In this document: one piece after another, positions 53,650-62,404 of the stretch
Layout of the letters: each line of letters starts with the position of its first letter
How positions within the stretch are numbered: the stretch's first letter is position 1
Translations under genes and position numbers: made by a program
Notes under the pieces: model-generated
What the model was told of the DNA's origin: nothing
What the model saw: the letters and a program-made list of their open reading frames with translations, nothing else
Database searches by the model: none
DNA from: Nitrospira sp.
GTDB taxonomy: Bacteria; Nitrospirota; Nitrospiria; Nitrospirales; Nitrospiraceae
Direction: 5' to 3'
Length of the DNA: 64,000 nucleotides
Assembly (NCBI GenBank): GCA_024998625.1
Contig: JACOEL010000003.1
Span: forward strand, 1-64,000

Positions 53650-54894
53650 ATGACCGCATCGCAAGAAACCGTTTTCCTGCAGGGCCACATTATCGATTCG
53701 TTGATTCTGGCCAAAGTTCTGGACACGATCCTGATGATGGGCGGTACCTTCGATCTGCAGGACGTCAAGATCGGTGCGACCAGGGAGGCCTCCTCCCAGG
53801 CGCGGATTGTGGTGCAAGCCCCGTCCGGCCGCCTGTTGGCCGAGATTCTCAGGGCCATCCAACCGCACGGTGCCGCCATTGAGCGGGAAGCGGACTGTCG
53901 TTTCGAGCCGGCACCGGCTCCGGGAGTGTTTCCTGAACAGTTCTATGCGACGACCCATTTACCGACCCAGATTCGTCTGGATGGCGAGTGGGTGGAGGTA
54001 GAGGGCATGGAAATGGACCTTGGCATTTGTGTCGATCCGGCCAAGGCCCACGCCAGGACTGTTCCCATGGGGAGGGTGACGGCCGGCGACTTGATCGTGA
54101 CCGGTCGGGAGGGAATCAGGGTCACACCCCTCGCTCGCCCGGTCGAGCGTGACGTATTCGGATTTATGGAGTCCGTGGTGTCGTCGGAGCGGCCGCATCA
54201 CCCTGTTATTGCCGACATTGCTCAGCGCATGCAGAAGTTGCGCGAATGGTACCGACAGGGGCGTGCCGGGGCCAAGGTGCTCTTTGCCGGTGGCCCGGCG
54301 ATCGTGCACGCCGGGGGGCGAGAGGCCCTGGCCTGGTTGATCGAGTCCGGGTACATACAGATCTTGTTCTGCGGCAATGCCTTGGCTGCGCACGATATGG
54401 AAGCCACGCTCTACGGCACGTCGCTCGGGTATGGGCTGACGGCCGGCCGTTCCGTGCCGCACGGGCATGAGCATCACCTGCGCACCATCAATCGCATTCG
54501 TACCATCGGCAGCATCGAGCAGGCGGTGCGGTCGGGCGTCATCACCGGCGGAATCATGGCCGCCTGCGTGCAATGCGATGTGAGGGTGGTGATAGCCGGC
54601 ACCATTCGCGACGATGGGCCGCTACCTGGGGTGCTGACGGACTCCATGGCGGCGCAGCAGGCCATGCGGGCGGAAATTCCCGGAGTCGGACTGGCGCTGT
54701 TGATCGCCTCCACACTTCATGCCATTGCCACTGGAAACCTGTTGCCGGCTACTGTGCCCACGGTCTGCGTCGATGTGAATCCGGCGGTGCCGACGAAATT
54801 GGCCGACCGCGGCAGTTTCCAAGCCGTCGGCCTGGTCATGGATGCCGCCTCCTTTCTCGCAGAGCTCGCGCGTGAACTCGGGTGGCGTCCATGA
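53650..54894 (+). CDS. Ornithine cyclodeaminase-type LOR/SDH domain protein (TIGR00300 family)
   Basis: The 414-residue protein matches the stand-alone LOR/SDH-domain family. In some cyanobacteria this module is the C-terminal half of AgrE, where it turns ornithine into proline and ammonia. Visible features are the DSLILAKVLDTILMMGG helix, EMDLGICVDP, and an NAD-binding region with VLFAGGPAIVHAGGREA and GITGGIM-type Gly-rich turns. ATG 53650 has AGAGG seven bases upstream. The stop overlaps the amidinotransferase start by ATGA. Joint function with that gene is inferred from the fused relatives. Confidence 0.82.
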   Translation: MTASQETVFLQGHIIDSLILAKVLDTILMMGGTFDLQDVKIGATREASSQARIVVQAPSGRLLAEILRAIQPHGAAIEREADCRFEPAPAPGVFPEQFYATTHLPTQIRLDGEWVEVEGMEMDLGICVDPAKAHARTVPMGRVTAGDLIVTGREGIRVTPLARPVERDVFGFMESVVSSERPHHPVIADIAQRMQKLREWYRQGRAGAKVLFAGGPAIVHAGGREALAWLIESGYIQILFCGNALAAHDMEATLYGTSLGYGLTAGRSVPHGHEHHLRTINRIRTIGSIEQAVRSGVITGGIMAACVQCDVRVVIAGTIRDDGPLPGVLTDSMAAQQAMRAEIPGVGLALLIASTLHAIATGNLLPATVPTVCVDVNPAVPTKLADRGSFQAVGLVMDAASFLAELARELGWRP

Positions 54895-55691
54895 GTCGCC
54901 TGCTCGTGTGCCCTCCCGATTATTTTCAGATCGATTACGAGATCAATCCCTGGATGCGACGGGAAAACGGTGTGGATCCGGCGCGTGCCGTCCGGCAATG
55001 GCAGGCGTTGATAACCGTGCTGGAGCAGGATGTCGGTGTCGGGATCGAGCGGATGCAGCCTGTTCAGGGGCTGCCGGATCTGGTGTTTACGGCCAATGCG
55101 GGAGTCGTCGTCGGTCGTCGCGCGGTGGTGAGCCGTTTTCGCTACTCGGAGCGGCAGCGGGAGGAAGCACACTTTTCGCGATGGTTCCGTGAGCGCGGAT
55201 ATGAAGTATTGACGCTCGACCCGTCCCTGTATTTCGAAGGCGCCGGCGACCTGTTGGGATTTCCGGACGCCTGGTTCGGCGGCTATCGCCAACGGTCTGA
55301 TATCCGCGCGTTCCCGAAGTTAAGCGAGATATTTGAGCGGGAAATCATTCCGCTTGAGTTGATCGACAGCCGGTTCTACCATCTGGATACCTGCCTTTGT
55401 CCGCTCAGCGGAGGTGACCTGCTCTATCTCCCCTCGGCCTTCGATTCCTACGGCCTGGCCGCCATTGCGGAACGGGTCACGGAAGATCGTCGGCTCGCGG
55501 TGCCTGAAGAGGAAGCGCTCAGATTTGCCTGTAATGCGGTCTGCGTCGGCAAACAGGTTGTGATCCCGGTTGGTTGCCCTTGCACGACGAAGCTCCTGGA
55601 AGAGCGAGGCTATCGCACCCATCCCGTCCAACTGGACGAATTCATGAAGTCGGGCGGCGCAGCCAAATGCCTGACTCTCGCTCTGGATTAA
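54891..55691 (+). CDS. Amidinotransferase-fold hydrolase, likely arginine dihydrolase (ArgZ/AgrE-like)
   Basis: The 266-residue protein has the guanidine-hydrolase fold. Asn19 (YEINPWM) and Asn69 (FTANAG) sit where arginine dihydrolases carry the two key Asn residues that deiminases and DDAH lack. His is in FYHLDTCL and the nucleophile Cys260 in GGAAKCLTL, near the C-terminus. The likely reaction is arginine to ornithine, two NH3 and CO2. Translation overlaps the cyclodeaminase-type gene before it, so arginine to proline plus ammonia is a plausible route. Dimethylarginine hydrolysis is the main alternative. The TAA stop is contributed by the arm of repeat C. Confidence 0.8.
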   Translation: MSRLLVCPPDYFQIDYEINPWMRRENGVDPARAVRQWQALITVLEQDVGVGIERMQPVQGLPDLVFTANAGVVVGRRAVVSRFRYSERQREEAHFSRWFRERGYEVLTLDPSLYFEGAGDLLGFPDAWFGGYRQRSDIRAFPKLSEIFEREIIPLELIDSRFYHLDTCLCPLSGGDLLYLPSAFDSYGLAAIAERVTEDRRLAVPEEEALRFACNAVCVGKQVVIPVGCPCTTKLLEERGYRTHPVQLDEFMKSGGAAKCLTLALD

Positions 55692-55868
55692 CCCGGATTA
55701 TTCATGAATGCCGTTGCGAGGCGTTCGAGACGGAAGCCCGCCGAGGCTGCTCGCACGCGAGGCCGACGCAGGCGTACTGGCAGTCCGTGGAGGAGGCCGA
55801 ACGAGAACAGCCTCGCCGGGCGAGAGGATCGGATGCCGGAGCAGGTATTCATGAATAGTCCGGGTTAA
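55688..55868. repeat. Long intergenic palindrome with 22-bp terminal inverted repeats, copy C
   Basis: The 181-bp element is bounded by TTAACCCGGATTATTCATGA at 55688 and its complement ending at 55868, matching at 21 of 22 positions. Further complementary blocks follow inward (GCCGAGGCTGCTCGC against its mate at about 55806-55820). The middle (GGCGTACTGGCAGTCC then GTGGAGG) resembles the reverse complement of the cores of copies A and B. The first arm overlaps the stop codon of the upstream gene. Confidence 0.75.
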
Positions 55869-55961
55869 AGCCGAACCGTCAACCGTCATTGGTCAAGGGG
55901 CAATGGTGACCGGAAGGATAGTCCGTTCACGGTGGGCGCGTGCCGTCCGACGATGGACCGG

Positions 55962-56321
55962 CTACCGTTTCTCTCGAAACAGGAACGACAAGTACAGGCC
56001 GGCAATGGCGGTCGTGGTGAGCTCAATCGTGAGCAACAGCCGGCTGACGATGGCATCCGGCTGCGGCGGGGCGAGGATGAAATGAAACCCGAGAAAGGCA
56101 GCCGGCTGTGAGGGTGGCGTTTCCCAGGGCGGCATGAGCAGGGAGACAATCAGGACCGTGACCATGCCATAGAGTATCTGGATGTTGAGTTGTTCTCTAG
56201 TCGACCCGGGAGGAGTCGGCGCCGTCTCACGGCTGGTACCCGATGCTACCTCCGCCCCACACTGAGTGCAGTAGCGATTGATTTCGGGCAGCGCACGTCC
56301 GCAGGCAGGACAGGGTTTCAT
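55962..56321 (-). CDS. Small zinc-ribbon membrane protein
   Basis: The 119-residue protein starts with CPAC and CTQC pairs (residues about 4-7 and 19-22), a Ser/Thr/Pro linker, and two membrane helices (LYGMVTVLIVSLLMPPW; LLLTIELTTTAIAGLYLSFLF). ATG 56321 is chosen because the ribbon starts there; the frame extends to 56450 without support. Related in layout, though not in detail, to the protein at 12275-12916. Function unknown. Confidence 0.7.
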   Translation of the reverse strand: MKPCPACGRALPEINRYCTQCGAEVASGTSRETAPTPPGSTREQLNIQILYGMVTVLIVSLLMPPWETPPSQPAAFLGFHFILAPPQPDAIVSRLLLTIELTTTAIAGLYLSFLFREKR

Positions 56322-56502
56322 GACAGTTGTTCCAGATGGAATCTGCAGCCTAACGCGACGGCGGCAGGATTTCCAGTGGCGAGATAAGGGATCGCTTCGT
56401 TGACAGTTTTCAAAGTCCCTTCCTATAATCCGCGTCCATGAAGTCTGCATTCTGCATTCCAGCTGCTGGCTCGCTCCGCCACGTCATGGTGGTGGAGCAG
56501 TG

Positions 56503-57528
56503 ATGGCGCAACCGGCCATCAAACATGTGGCAGTCATCGGCGCCGGGGCCTGGGGGACGGCGTTGGCCCGGCATCTGGCTGAAAAGCAGGTGCCCGTCTG
56601 TTTGTGGGCCCATGAGCCGGAAGTCGTCCAGGCGATCCAAACCCGGCGTGAAAACTCCGTGTATTTGCCTGGCGTGCTGCTTCCGCCGACCTTATCGGCA
56701 ACGAATGTGTTAGCCGATGCCATCGCTGGCGCTGATTGCCTGATTTTTGCGGTCCCCTCGCATGTGGCGAGAGCGGTGCTGAGCCGGATTGCAGGCATGC
56801 TGCCGCAGCCCATTCCGCTGATCAGTGCGACCAAGGGGATCGAAGAAGAGACGCTTGCGCTCGCCACGCAGGTCATGCATGCGGTGTTGCCTGCGCATAT
56901 GCAGGGGGCATTGTTGGTCTTGTCAGGGCCGAGTTTTGCCAGTGAGGTCAGCCGCGGGAAACCGACGGCGCTCTGTCTCGCCGGGCAGGATGCCGGCATG
57001 GTCAAGGCGATTCAGTCGCTGTTCATGACGCCGAACTTTCGCGTCTATGCGGACGATGACCTGATCGGCGTGCAGCTCGGCGGCGCCTTGAAAAACGTGA
57101 TGGCGCTGGCTGCCGGTGTCGTGGATGGGTTGGAACTCGGGCATAACGCCCGCGCCGCGCTCATTACCCGCGGCCTGGCTGAAATGATCAGGCTGGGTGT
57201 CACGATGGGCGCCGATCCACGGACCTTCTATGGCCTCTCAGGGGTCGGGGATCTCATTCTGACCTGCACCGGTCCCTTGAGCCGCAATCATTCGGTCGGG
57301 GTGCGGTTGGGTAAAGGCGAACGCTTGGAGGGGATTCTCGCGAGCATGCAGGCGGTGGCGGAAGGCGTGCGTACGGCGAAGGCGGCGCTGGGGCTCGCCC
57401 TGCGCTGTGGTGTGGATATGCCGATTGTGCAGGAAGTAAACGCGGTGCTCTTTGCCGGCAAGTCCTGTCGTCAGGCGGTCGGTGATCTCATGGAGCGCGA
57501 AGCCAAGGGGGAGAAGAGCCCGTCATGA
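56503..57528 (+). CDS. gpsA: Glycerol-3-phosphate dehydrogenase [NAD(P)+]
   Basis: It reduces dihydroxyacetone phosphate to sn-glycerol-3-phosphate for phospholipid synthesis. The 341-residue protein has GAGAWGTALARHLAEK, SATKGIEEETLALATQV, SGPSFASEV, the catalytic Lys in GGALKNVMALAAG, and GVGDLILTCTGPLSRN. GTGGAG lies seven bases before ATG 56503. The stop overlaps larB by ATGA. Confidence 0.96.
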   Translation: MAQPAIKHVAVIGAGAWGTALARHLAEKQVPVCLWAHEPEVVQAIQTRRENSVYLPGVLLPPTLSATNVLADAIAGADCLIFAVPSHVARAVLSRIAGMLPQPIPLISATKGIEEETLALATQVMHAVLPAHMQGALLVLSGPSFASEVSRGKPTALCLAGQDAGMVKAIQSLFMTPNFRVYADDDLIGVQLGGALKNVMALAAGVVDGLELGHNARAALITRGLAEMIRLGVTMGADPRTFYGLSGVGDLILTCTGPLSRNHSVGVRLGKGERLEGILASMQAVAEGVRTAKAALGLALRCGVDMPIVQEVNAVLFAGKSCRQAVGDLMEREAKGEKSPS

Positions 57529-58277
57529 ATCAGGACCAGCTCCAGGCGTTGCTCACAAAGGTTCAGCAGGGCGCTCTTGCGGTGCCGGATGCGCTTCACC
57601 GGTTACGCACCTTGCCCTATGAAAACTTGGGATTTGCCTCGCTCGATCACCATCGCGCCCTGCGCCAGGGGTTTCCGGAAGTCATTTTTTGCGAAGGCAA
57701 GACGGTATCACAGGTGGTTGCCATCGCGAAGACGCTCTTGCGGAAGAACAAGGCCTTGTTGGCAACGCGGGTGGAACCTTCGGTCGCGCGGGCGCTGCTG
57801 CGCGTGAGCAAACGGGCGGTCTACCATGAAGCGGCGCGGGTCGTCGCCATTGCGCCACCCAAGTTAGTGCGGCGGGGGGCCGTGTTGATCGTGACCGCCG
57901 GCACCGCCGATATTCCCGTGGCGGAGGAAGCGCGGGTGACGGCCGATATCATGGGGAGCAAGACCGACACGTTGTACGATGTAGGAGTGGCCGGCTTGCA
58001 TCGTCTGCTGGGGCAGCAGGAGCGCTTGCATGACGCCCGGGCGCTCGTCGTGGTGGCCGGCATGGATGGCGTGCTTCCGAGCGTCGTCGGCGGACTGGTT
58101 CGGCAACCGGTGATTGCGGTGCCGACGAGCCGGGGCTACGGGGCACACTTCGGCGGGTTGGCCGCCTTGTTGACCATGTTGAATTCCTGCGCGGCCGGAG
58201 TTGGAGTGATGAACATCGACAACGGCTTCGGAGCCGGTTGCCTCGCGCATCGAATCAACATGGTCGGGGAAGCATAG
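57525..58277 (+). CDS. larB: Pyridinium-3,5-biscarboxylic acid mononucleotide synthase LarB
   Basis: LarB carboxylates and hydrolyses nicotinic acid adenine dinucleotide, the first step of the nickel-pincer cofactor of lactate racemase and related enzymes. The 250-residue protein has the PurE-like C-terminal core: VVAGMDGVLPSVVGGLV, PTSRGYGAHFGG and NSCAAGVGVMNIDNGFGA with the conserved Cys. It is translationally coupled to gpsA. larC lies about 800 bases downstream past an unrelated gene; larA and larE are not in the window. Confidence 0.92.
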   Translation: MNQDQLQALLTKVQQGALAVPDALHRLRTLPYENLGFASLDHHRALRQGFPEVIFCEGKTVSQVVAIAKTLLRKNKALLATRVEPSVARALLRVSKRAVYHEAARVVAIAPPKLVRRGAVLIVTAGTADIPVAEEARVTADIMGSKTDTLYDVGVAGLHRLLGQQERLHDARALVVVAGMDGVLPSVVGGLVRQPVIAVPTSRGYGAHFGGLAALLTMLNSCAAGVGVMNIDNGFGAGCLAHRINMVGEA

Positions 58278-58283
58278 CGAAGT

Positions 58284-58313
58284 GCGCTGACCGGTAGAGT
58301 AACCGGTCGGCGT
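58284..58313. terminator. Hairpin between convergent genes
   Basis: GCGCTGACCGGT (58284-58295) and ACCGGTCGGCGT (58302-58313) form a 12-bp stem with two G-T pairs around a 6-base loop. It lies six bases after the larB stop and 16 before the stop of the convergent gene. No T-run follows on either strand, so it is a transcript-end hairpin or blocker rather than a classical terminator. Confidence 0.5.
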
Positions 58314-58328
58314 AGTGTGTTCGACGGC

Positions 58329-58901
58329 TCAGTTCTTCACGACAAACTTGCCGCGTTTGGGCCACGACAACATCTGCGTGCGTTGACCCTTCTCACCGTT
58401 GCTCAGTAATTTGACCCGCACTTCATATTCATAGGACCCGACCGGCACCTGTTGCTTGTTGTGGTCGAGCCCGTCCCAAACCAGATCCACCTGCACATGT
58501 TTCTGTGGTGTGTCACCGGCGGCGCTTGTGGTCGTTTGCGCATGTTCATTGACCTGCTGACGAATGGAAAGGAAGCGGAGCGACGTCATGGATGAGGAGA
58601 TGACCAGAGCGGACACCTCCAGCATCAATTGCTCATCGACTTCCTTGGGCAGTTGTACCGTCGCGATGAAATGAAAGGGCCCGTCCTGCGGGCGGTAGGG
58701 CATCGGCGCGGCTTGCAGCGAGACAATTTTCAGGTCCGGCTCCGGGCGCGGGACGATGCTTTTGCCTTTGGATTTGGCGGATGCATCCAGGGGCTGTCCT
58801 CCCAGCAGGAGCGCGGCGCTGAAGAGAAGCAGGAGACCGAGTCTTACGGCAGGCAATGCGCGAAGGACAATCGTAGAGCTGAATGGTGTGGGATTGATCA
58901 T
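58329..58901 (-). CDS. Unknown exported protein
   Basis: From ATG 58901 the 190-residue product has a signal peptide (LPAVRLGLLLLFSAALLLGG). A basic linker is followed by a beta-rich domain: FHFIATVQLPKEVDEQLMLE, VDLVWDGLDHNKQQV, GSYEYEVRVKLL. The VWDGxDxxxxxVPxGxY pattern is like the FlgD/FlgD-Ig type bacterial Ig folds. The frame is open to 58967. It separates larB from larC on the opposite strand. Confidence 0.65.
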   Translation of the reverse strand: MINPTPFSSTIVLRALPAVRLGLLLLFSAALLLGGQPLDASAKSKGKSIVPRPEPDLKIVSLQAAPMPYRPQDGPFHFIATVQLPKEVDEQLMLEVSALVISSSMTSLRFLSIRQQVNEHAQTTTSAAGDTPQKHVQVDLVWDGLDHNKQQVPVGSYEYEVRVKLLSNGEKGQRTQMLSWPKRGKFVVKN

Positions 58902-59070
58902 GGTGTTGAAGTCGCAGCGTGTGGGTCGGTGGTCCGATGGAATGCGTCTCTTGATTGGGGATAACACAGCATTGAAAGGCTGTCAATAAACGAGCGGAAT
59001 GATTGCTGTCTGGATGCGGCTCCGGTAAGATGCCGCTCGCTCGCGGTGGATAACGACGCGCAGGAGTGAC

Positions 59071-60279
59071 ATGGCCACACATCTTCATTTCGACTGTTTC
59101 TCCGGCATCAGCGGCGACATGACCTTGGGCGCGCTGGTCGATGCGGAATTGCCGTTTAAAGATCTCGTACGCGGCCTTGCCTCATTGCGGATCGAAGGGT
59201 TTCGTCTGACGCGGAAGCGGGTCGAACGCGGGGCGCTTACGGCGACCAAAGTCGATGTGCTGATCGAGAAGGGTTTTCGCGCGCCGTTAACGCTGGCGCA
59301 GATCAAACGGATTCTACTTAAGAGTAGCCTGCCGCCGGTGGTAAAGGAACGGAGTCAGGCCGTGTTCGATGTGCTGGCCGCCGCAGAGGGCAAGGCCCAT
59401 GGCGTCGAACCGTCGCATGTGCATTTCCATGAAGTCGGCGTGATCGATTCGTTTGTCGATGTGGTGGGCGGGGTCCTGGGACTCCATCTCCTGGGGGTGC
59501 AGCGTGTGACGGCCTCCGCGATCAATGTGGGATCGGGTACCCTCATGTCGGCACATGGATCCTTGCCGGTGCCGGGACCGGCCGTGGCTGCGCTGGCGGT
59601 CGGCCTGCCCGTTTATGCCGAGGGGCCGCAGCGGGAACTGGCGACTCCGACCGGGGTGGCCTTATTACGCACCCTGGCGACAGAATTCGGTCGCTTGCCT
59701 CCTATGCAGGTGCGCCGGGTGGGGTATGGGGCGGGAACAGCCGATCCTTCGCATTGGTCGAACGTATTACGTGTGTTCGTCGGTGAAGAACCGGCCGCCG
59801 CAGGTTCGGTGGAAACTATCGTTGAGCTTCAGACAAACATCGACGATTTGAATCCGCAGGTCTACGAGAGCGTCTTCGATCGGGTATTTGCTGCGGGAGC
59901 CGTGGATGCGACCTTGGCACCGGTCACCATGAAAAAGGGCCGGCCCGGGAATGTGCTCTCCGTGCTCGCTCCCCCGGAGAAGGTGGAAGCCGTGTTGGCG
60001 GTGTTGTTTGCCGACACGACGGCGCTCGGGGTCAGGACCCATGCGGTACAGCGACGGGTGTTGCCACGACGATTCGTGCCGGTACGGGTTCAGGGCCACG
60101 AGGTCTCCATCAAGGTGGCGGACTCCCGACCGGGTCGGAGCAAAGCCGCTCCGGAGTATGAGGATTGCAAACGGATTGCCGAACAGAGCGGACGTCCGGT
60201 GAAAGACATTTTGGAAGAGGCTATGCAGGCCTATCGGCGCACGGCAGGACGTGGGAATAAAGAAAAAGGGAGCAGGTGA
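59071..60279 (+). CDS. larC: Nickel insertion protein LarC
   Basis: LarC inserts nickel into the pincer cofactor using CTP. The 402-residue protein begins FDCFSGISGDMTLGALVDAE and has HVHFHEVGVIDSFVDVVG, PTGVALLRTL, and a C-terminal domain with LQTNIDDLNPQVYE and VTMKKGRPGNVLSVL, together spanning both LarC1 and LarC2. In Lactobacillus these halves are joined by a programmed frameshift; here they lie in one frame. ATG 59071 is preceded by CAGGAG. Confidence 0.93.
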   Translation: MATHLHFDCFSGISGDMTLGALVDAELPFKDLVRGLASLRIEGFRLTRKRVERGALTATKVDVLIEKGFRAPLTLAQIKRILLKSSLPPVVKERSQAVFDVLAAAEGKAHGVEPSHVHFHEVGVIDSFVDVVGGVLGLHLLGVQRVTASAINVGSGTLMSAHGSLPVPGPAVAALAVGLPVYAEGPQRELATPTGVALLRTLATEFGRLPPMQVRRVGYGAGTADPSHWSNVLRVFVGEEPAAAGSVETIVELQTNIDDLNPQVYESVFDRVFAAGAVDATLAPVTMKKGRPGNVLSVLAPPEKVEAVLAVLFADTTALGVRTHAVQRRVLPRRFVPVRVQGHEVSIKVADSRPGRSKAAPEYEDCKRIAEQSGRPVKDILEEAMQAYRRTAGRGNKEKGSR

Positions 60280-60337
60280 CCACAGAAGCTACTGCCGTTG
60301 TCTTCTTGTGTGAGGTATCTTCCTCGCGAGGCCTCCA

Positions 60338-61351
60338 GTGACGATCCTGTTCTATGTGGGATTGTTTGTGGCCTCGGTCGTCATCACCCTCGCCGGGTGC
60401 CACCTCTTTACGAACGGCATTGAATGGCTCGGCAAGCGCCTCAATATTTCTGAAGGCGCGGTCGGAAGTGTCTTCGCGGCGGTCGGGACGACCCTCCCGG
60501 AGACGTCGATTCCGATCATTGCGATCTTTTTCGGGGCCGGGCGAGAGCAGATGGAGGTCGGCCTAGGCGCCATTCTCGGGGCGCCGTTCATGCTCAGCAC
60601 GCTGGTCCTGCCGATGCTGGCGCTGTTGTTGTTGCTCTACGCCAAGCTCGGAAAACGGACGGCGACGTTCAAGCTCAATTATGGCGAAGTCCGCGTCGAT
60701 ATCAGCTTCTTCCTCATCAGTTATGCGCTGGCGTTGACCTGCGCGGTCATCCCCTCCAAGCTCTTTCATGTGGTTGTCGCGGTCGTGCTATTGGGCATGT
60801 ACGTCTATTACATGAAGCTCAAGTTCTCGGTCGAAGACGAAGAAGGTGAGGGGGGTGGTGAACTGGAGCCACTGTTGTTCGCCCGCCGGTCCTCCCGCCC
60901 GTCGTATCTGGTGATCGGCGCACAGGGAATCGTTGGTCTGTTGGGTCTGGTCGGTGGAGCCCATCTGTTCGTGACGGCCGCGAATGCCATTTCAGCGGAA
61001 CTGCAGGTCTCTCCCCTCATCCTCGCGTTGCTGATCGCTCCCCTGGCCACTGAGTTGCCGGAGATGTCGAACAGCTTTCTCTGGTTGTACCGGAAGAAGG
61101 ATCGGCTGGCGGTCGGAAATGTCACCGGGGCGATGGTGTTTCAGGGCTCGATTCCCGTCTCTGTCGGGTTGCTGGGCACCGAATGGACGCTGGGGACGAC
61201 GGCGCTGGCGACCATGGTGCTCGCGGTGATCGCCATGGGCTTCAGTCTACTGCAGGCAGTCTGGTCCGGGCATTGGCGGCCCTGGTTGCTCAGCGGTAGT
61301 GCGCTGCTGTACCTTGGATATACACTGTTCTTGTATGCACATGGCGCTTAA
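60338..61351 (+). CDS. Cation/calcium exchanger of the CaCA family
   Basis: The 337-residue membrane protein has about ten helices in two inverted halves. The ion-binding alpha repeats read GSVFAAVGTTLPETSIPI (near residue 43) and LILALLIAPLATELPEMS (near 228), with the G/S-T-x-x-P-E core. A long acidic loop (VEDEEGEGGGELEP) separates the halves. The start is GTG 60338. It is not known to carry nickel, although larB and larC are upstream. The end overlaps the pdxA start. Confidence 0.88.
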   Translation: MTILFYVGLFVASVVITLAGCHLFTNGIEWLGKRLNISEGAVGSVFAAVGTTLPETSIPIIAIFFGAGREQMEVGLGAILGAPFMLSTLVLPMLALLLLLYAKLGKRTATFKLNYGEVRVDISFFLISYALALTCAVIPSKLFHVVVAVVLLGMYVYYMKLKFSVEDEEGEGGGELEPLLFARRSSRPSYLVIGAQGIVGLLGLVGGAHLFVTAANAISAELQVSPLILALLIAPLATELPEMSNSFLWLYRKKDRLAVGNVTGAMVFQGSIPVSVGLLGTEWTLGTTALATMVLAVIAMGFSLLQAVWSGHWRPWLLSGSALLYLGYTLFLYAHGA

Positions 61352-62384
61352 CCGTACGACGAAAGCAGCGCGTCCTGTTCTGGGTCTCACGATGGGAGAT
61401 CCGGCCGGAATCGGACCGGAAGTCATTGCCAAGGCTCTGGCCGATAAGGCTCTAGCCCGACTCTGCACTCCCGTTGTCATCGGCTCCCGTCCGGTCATGG
61501 AGCGAACGATCGCCTGGTTGAAAGTGCCCTTGCAAGTGGTGGATTTCAATCCGTCGAATGGCCTGCGGTTGAAGGCCGGGCAGGTGGCCGTGGCGGACCC
61601 GCTGGAAAGTCCGTTGCCGAAATTTCGCATGGGTGCCGCCACCGCGGTGACCGGTGCAGCCTCCATCGCATTCATCAAGGAAGCGGTGACGCTGGCGCAG
61701 GCGGGGAGCCTGGGCGGGATCGTCACGGCCCCGATCAACAAAGAAGCCATGAACATGGCGGGTTTTCATTACCCGGGGCATACGGAACTGCTGGCAGATC
61801 TGACGAAGACCACAGAGTTCGGTATGATGATTGTCGGCGGGCCGCTCAAAATCATGTTCACGACCACCCATGTGGCGATCAATGCCCTGTCTCCGCTGCT
61901 GACGACGGAGCGGATCAGCAAGGCTATCCGCCTCGCGCATCTCGGGTTAACGAAATATTTCGGCATTGCGCGTCCCAGGATCGGCGTGGCGGCTTTGAAT
62001 CCGCATGCAGGAGAGCATGGTCTGTTCGGCAACGAGGAATCGACCAGCATCGCACCGGCCGTCAAGCTGGCCAGGGCGGCGGGTATCAAGGCCAGTGATC
62101 CGCTTCCGGCGGATACCCTGTTCGGGAAGGCCGCCCGGGGCGACTACGACGGCGTAGTGGCGATGTATCATGATCAGGGGCTCATTCCTCTGAAGCTGGT
62201 CGCATTCGGAACCTGCGTAAACCTGACCGTCGGGCTGCCGATTATCCGGACCTCAGTGGATCATGGAACGGCCTACGACATTGCCGGCAAAGGGGTGGCC
62301 GAGCATGGGAGTCTGTTGGAGGCCGTGAAGGTGGCGGCCCGCCTGGCTCAATTCTGGTCCCCGGTGACCAAAACGTCCCGATAG
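61341..62384 (+). CDS. pdxA: 4-hydroxythreonine-4-phosphate dehydrogenase
   Basis: It oxidises 4-phosphohydroxy-threonine in the DXP-dependent route to pyridoxal phosphate. The 347-residue protein has TMGDPAGIGPEVIAKAL near residue 17, TAPINKEAMNMAGF, PGHTELLADL and MYHDQGLIPLKLV, which hold the metal and substrate residues. Starts at 61335 and 61341 both overlap the exchanger stop; ATG 61341 is the tentative choice, with no clear ribosome site for either. Confidence 0.93.
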   Translation: MALNRTTKAARPVLGLTMGDPAGIGPEVIAKALADKALARLCTPVVIGSRPVMERTIAWLKVPLQVVDFNPSNGLRLKAGQVAVADPLESPLPKFRMGAATAVTGAASIAFIKEAVTLAQAGSLGGIVTAPINKEAMNMAGFHYPGHTELLADLTKTTEFGMMIVGGPLKIMFTTTHVAINALSPLLTTERISKAIRLAHLGLTKYFGIARPRIGVAALNPHAGEHGLFGNEESTSIAPAVKLARAAGIKASDPLPADTLFGKAARGDYDGVVAMYHDQGLIPLKLVAFGTCVNLTVGLPIIRTSVDHGTAYDIAGKGVAEHGSLLEAVKVAARLAQFWSPVTKTSR

Positions 62385-62404
62385 GAAAGAAGGGGAATAC
62401 GTTC

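Noticed and set aside
55574-55858. Forward frame spanning the end of the dihydrolase and repeat C
   Set aside because: It is a shadow frame; the composition is Arg/Ala/Gly-rich noise from the palindrome.
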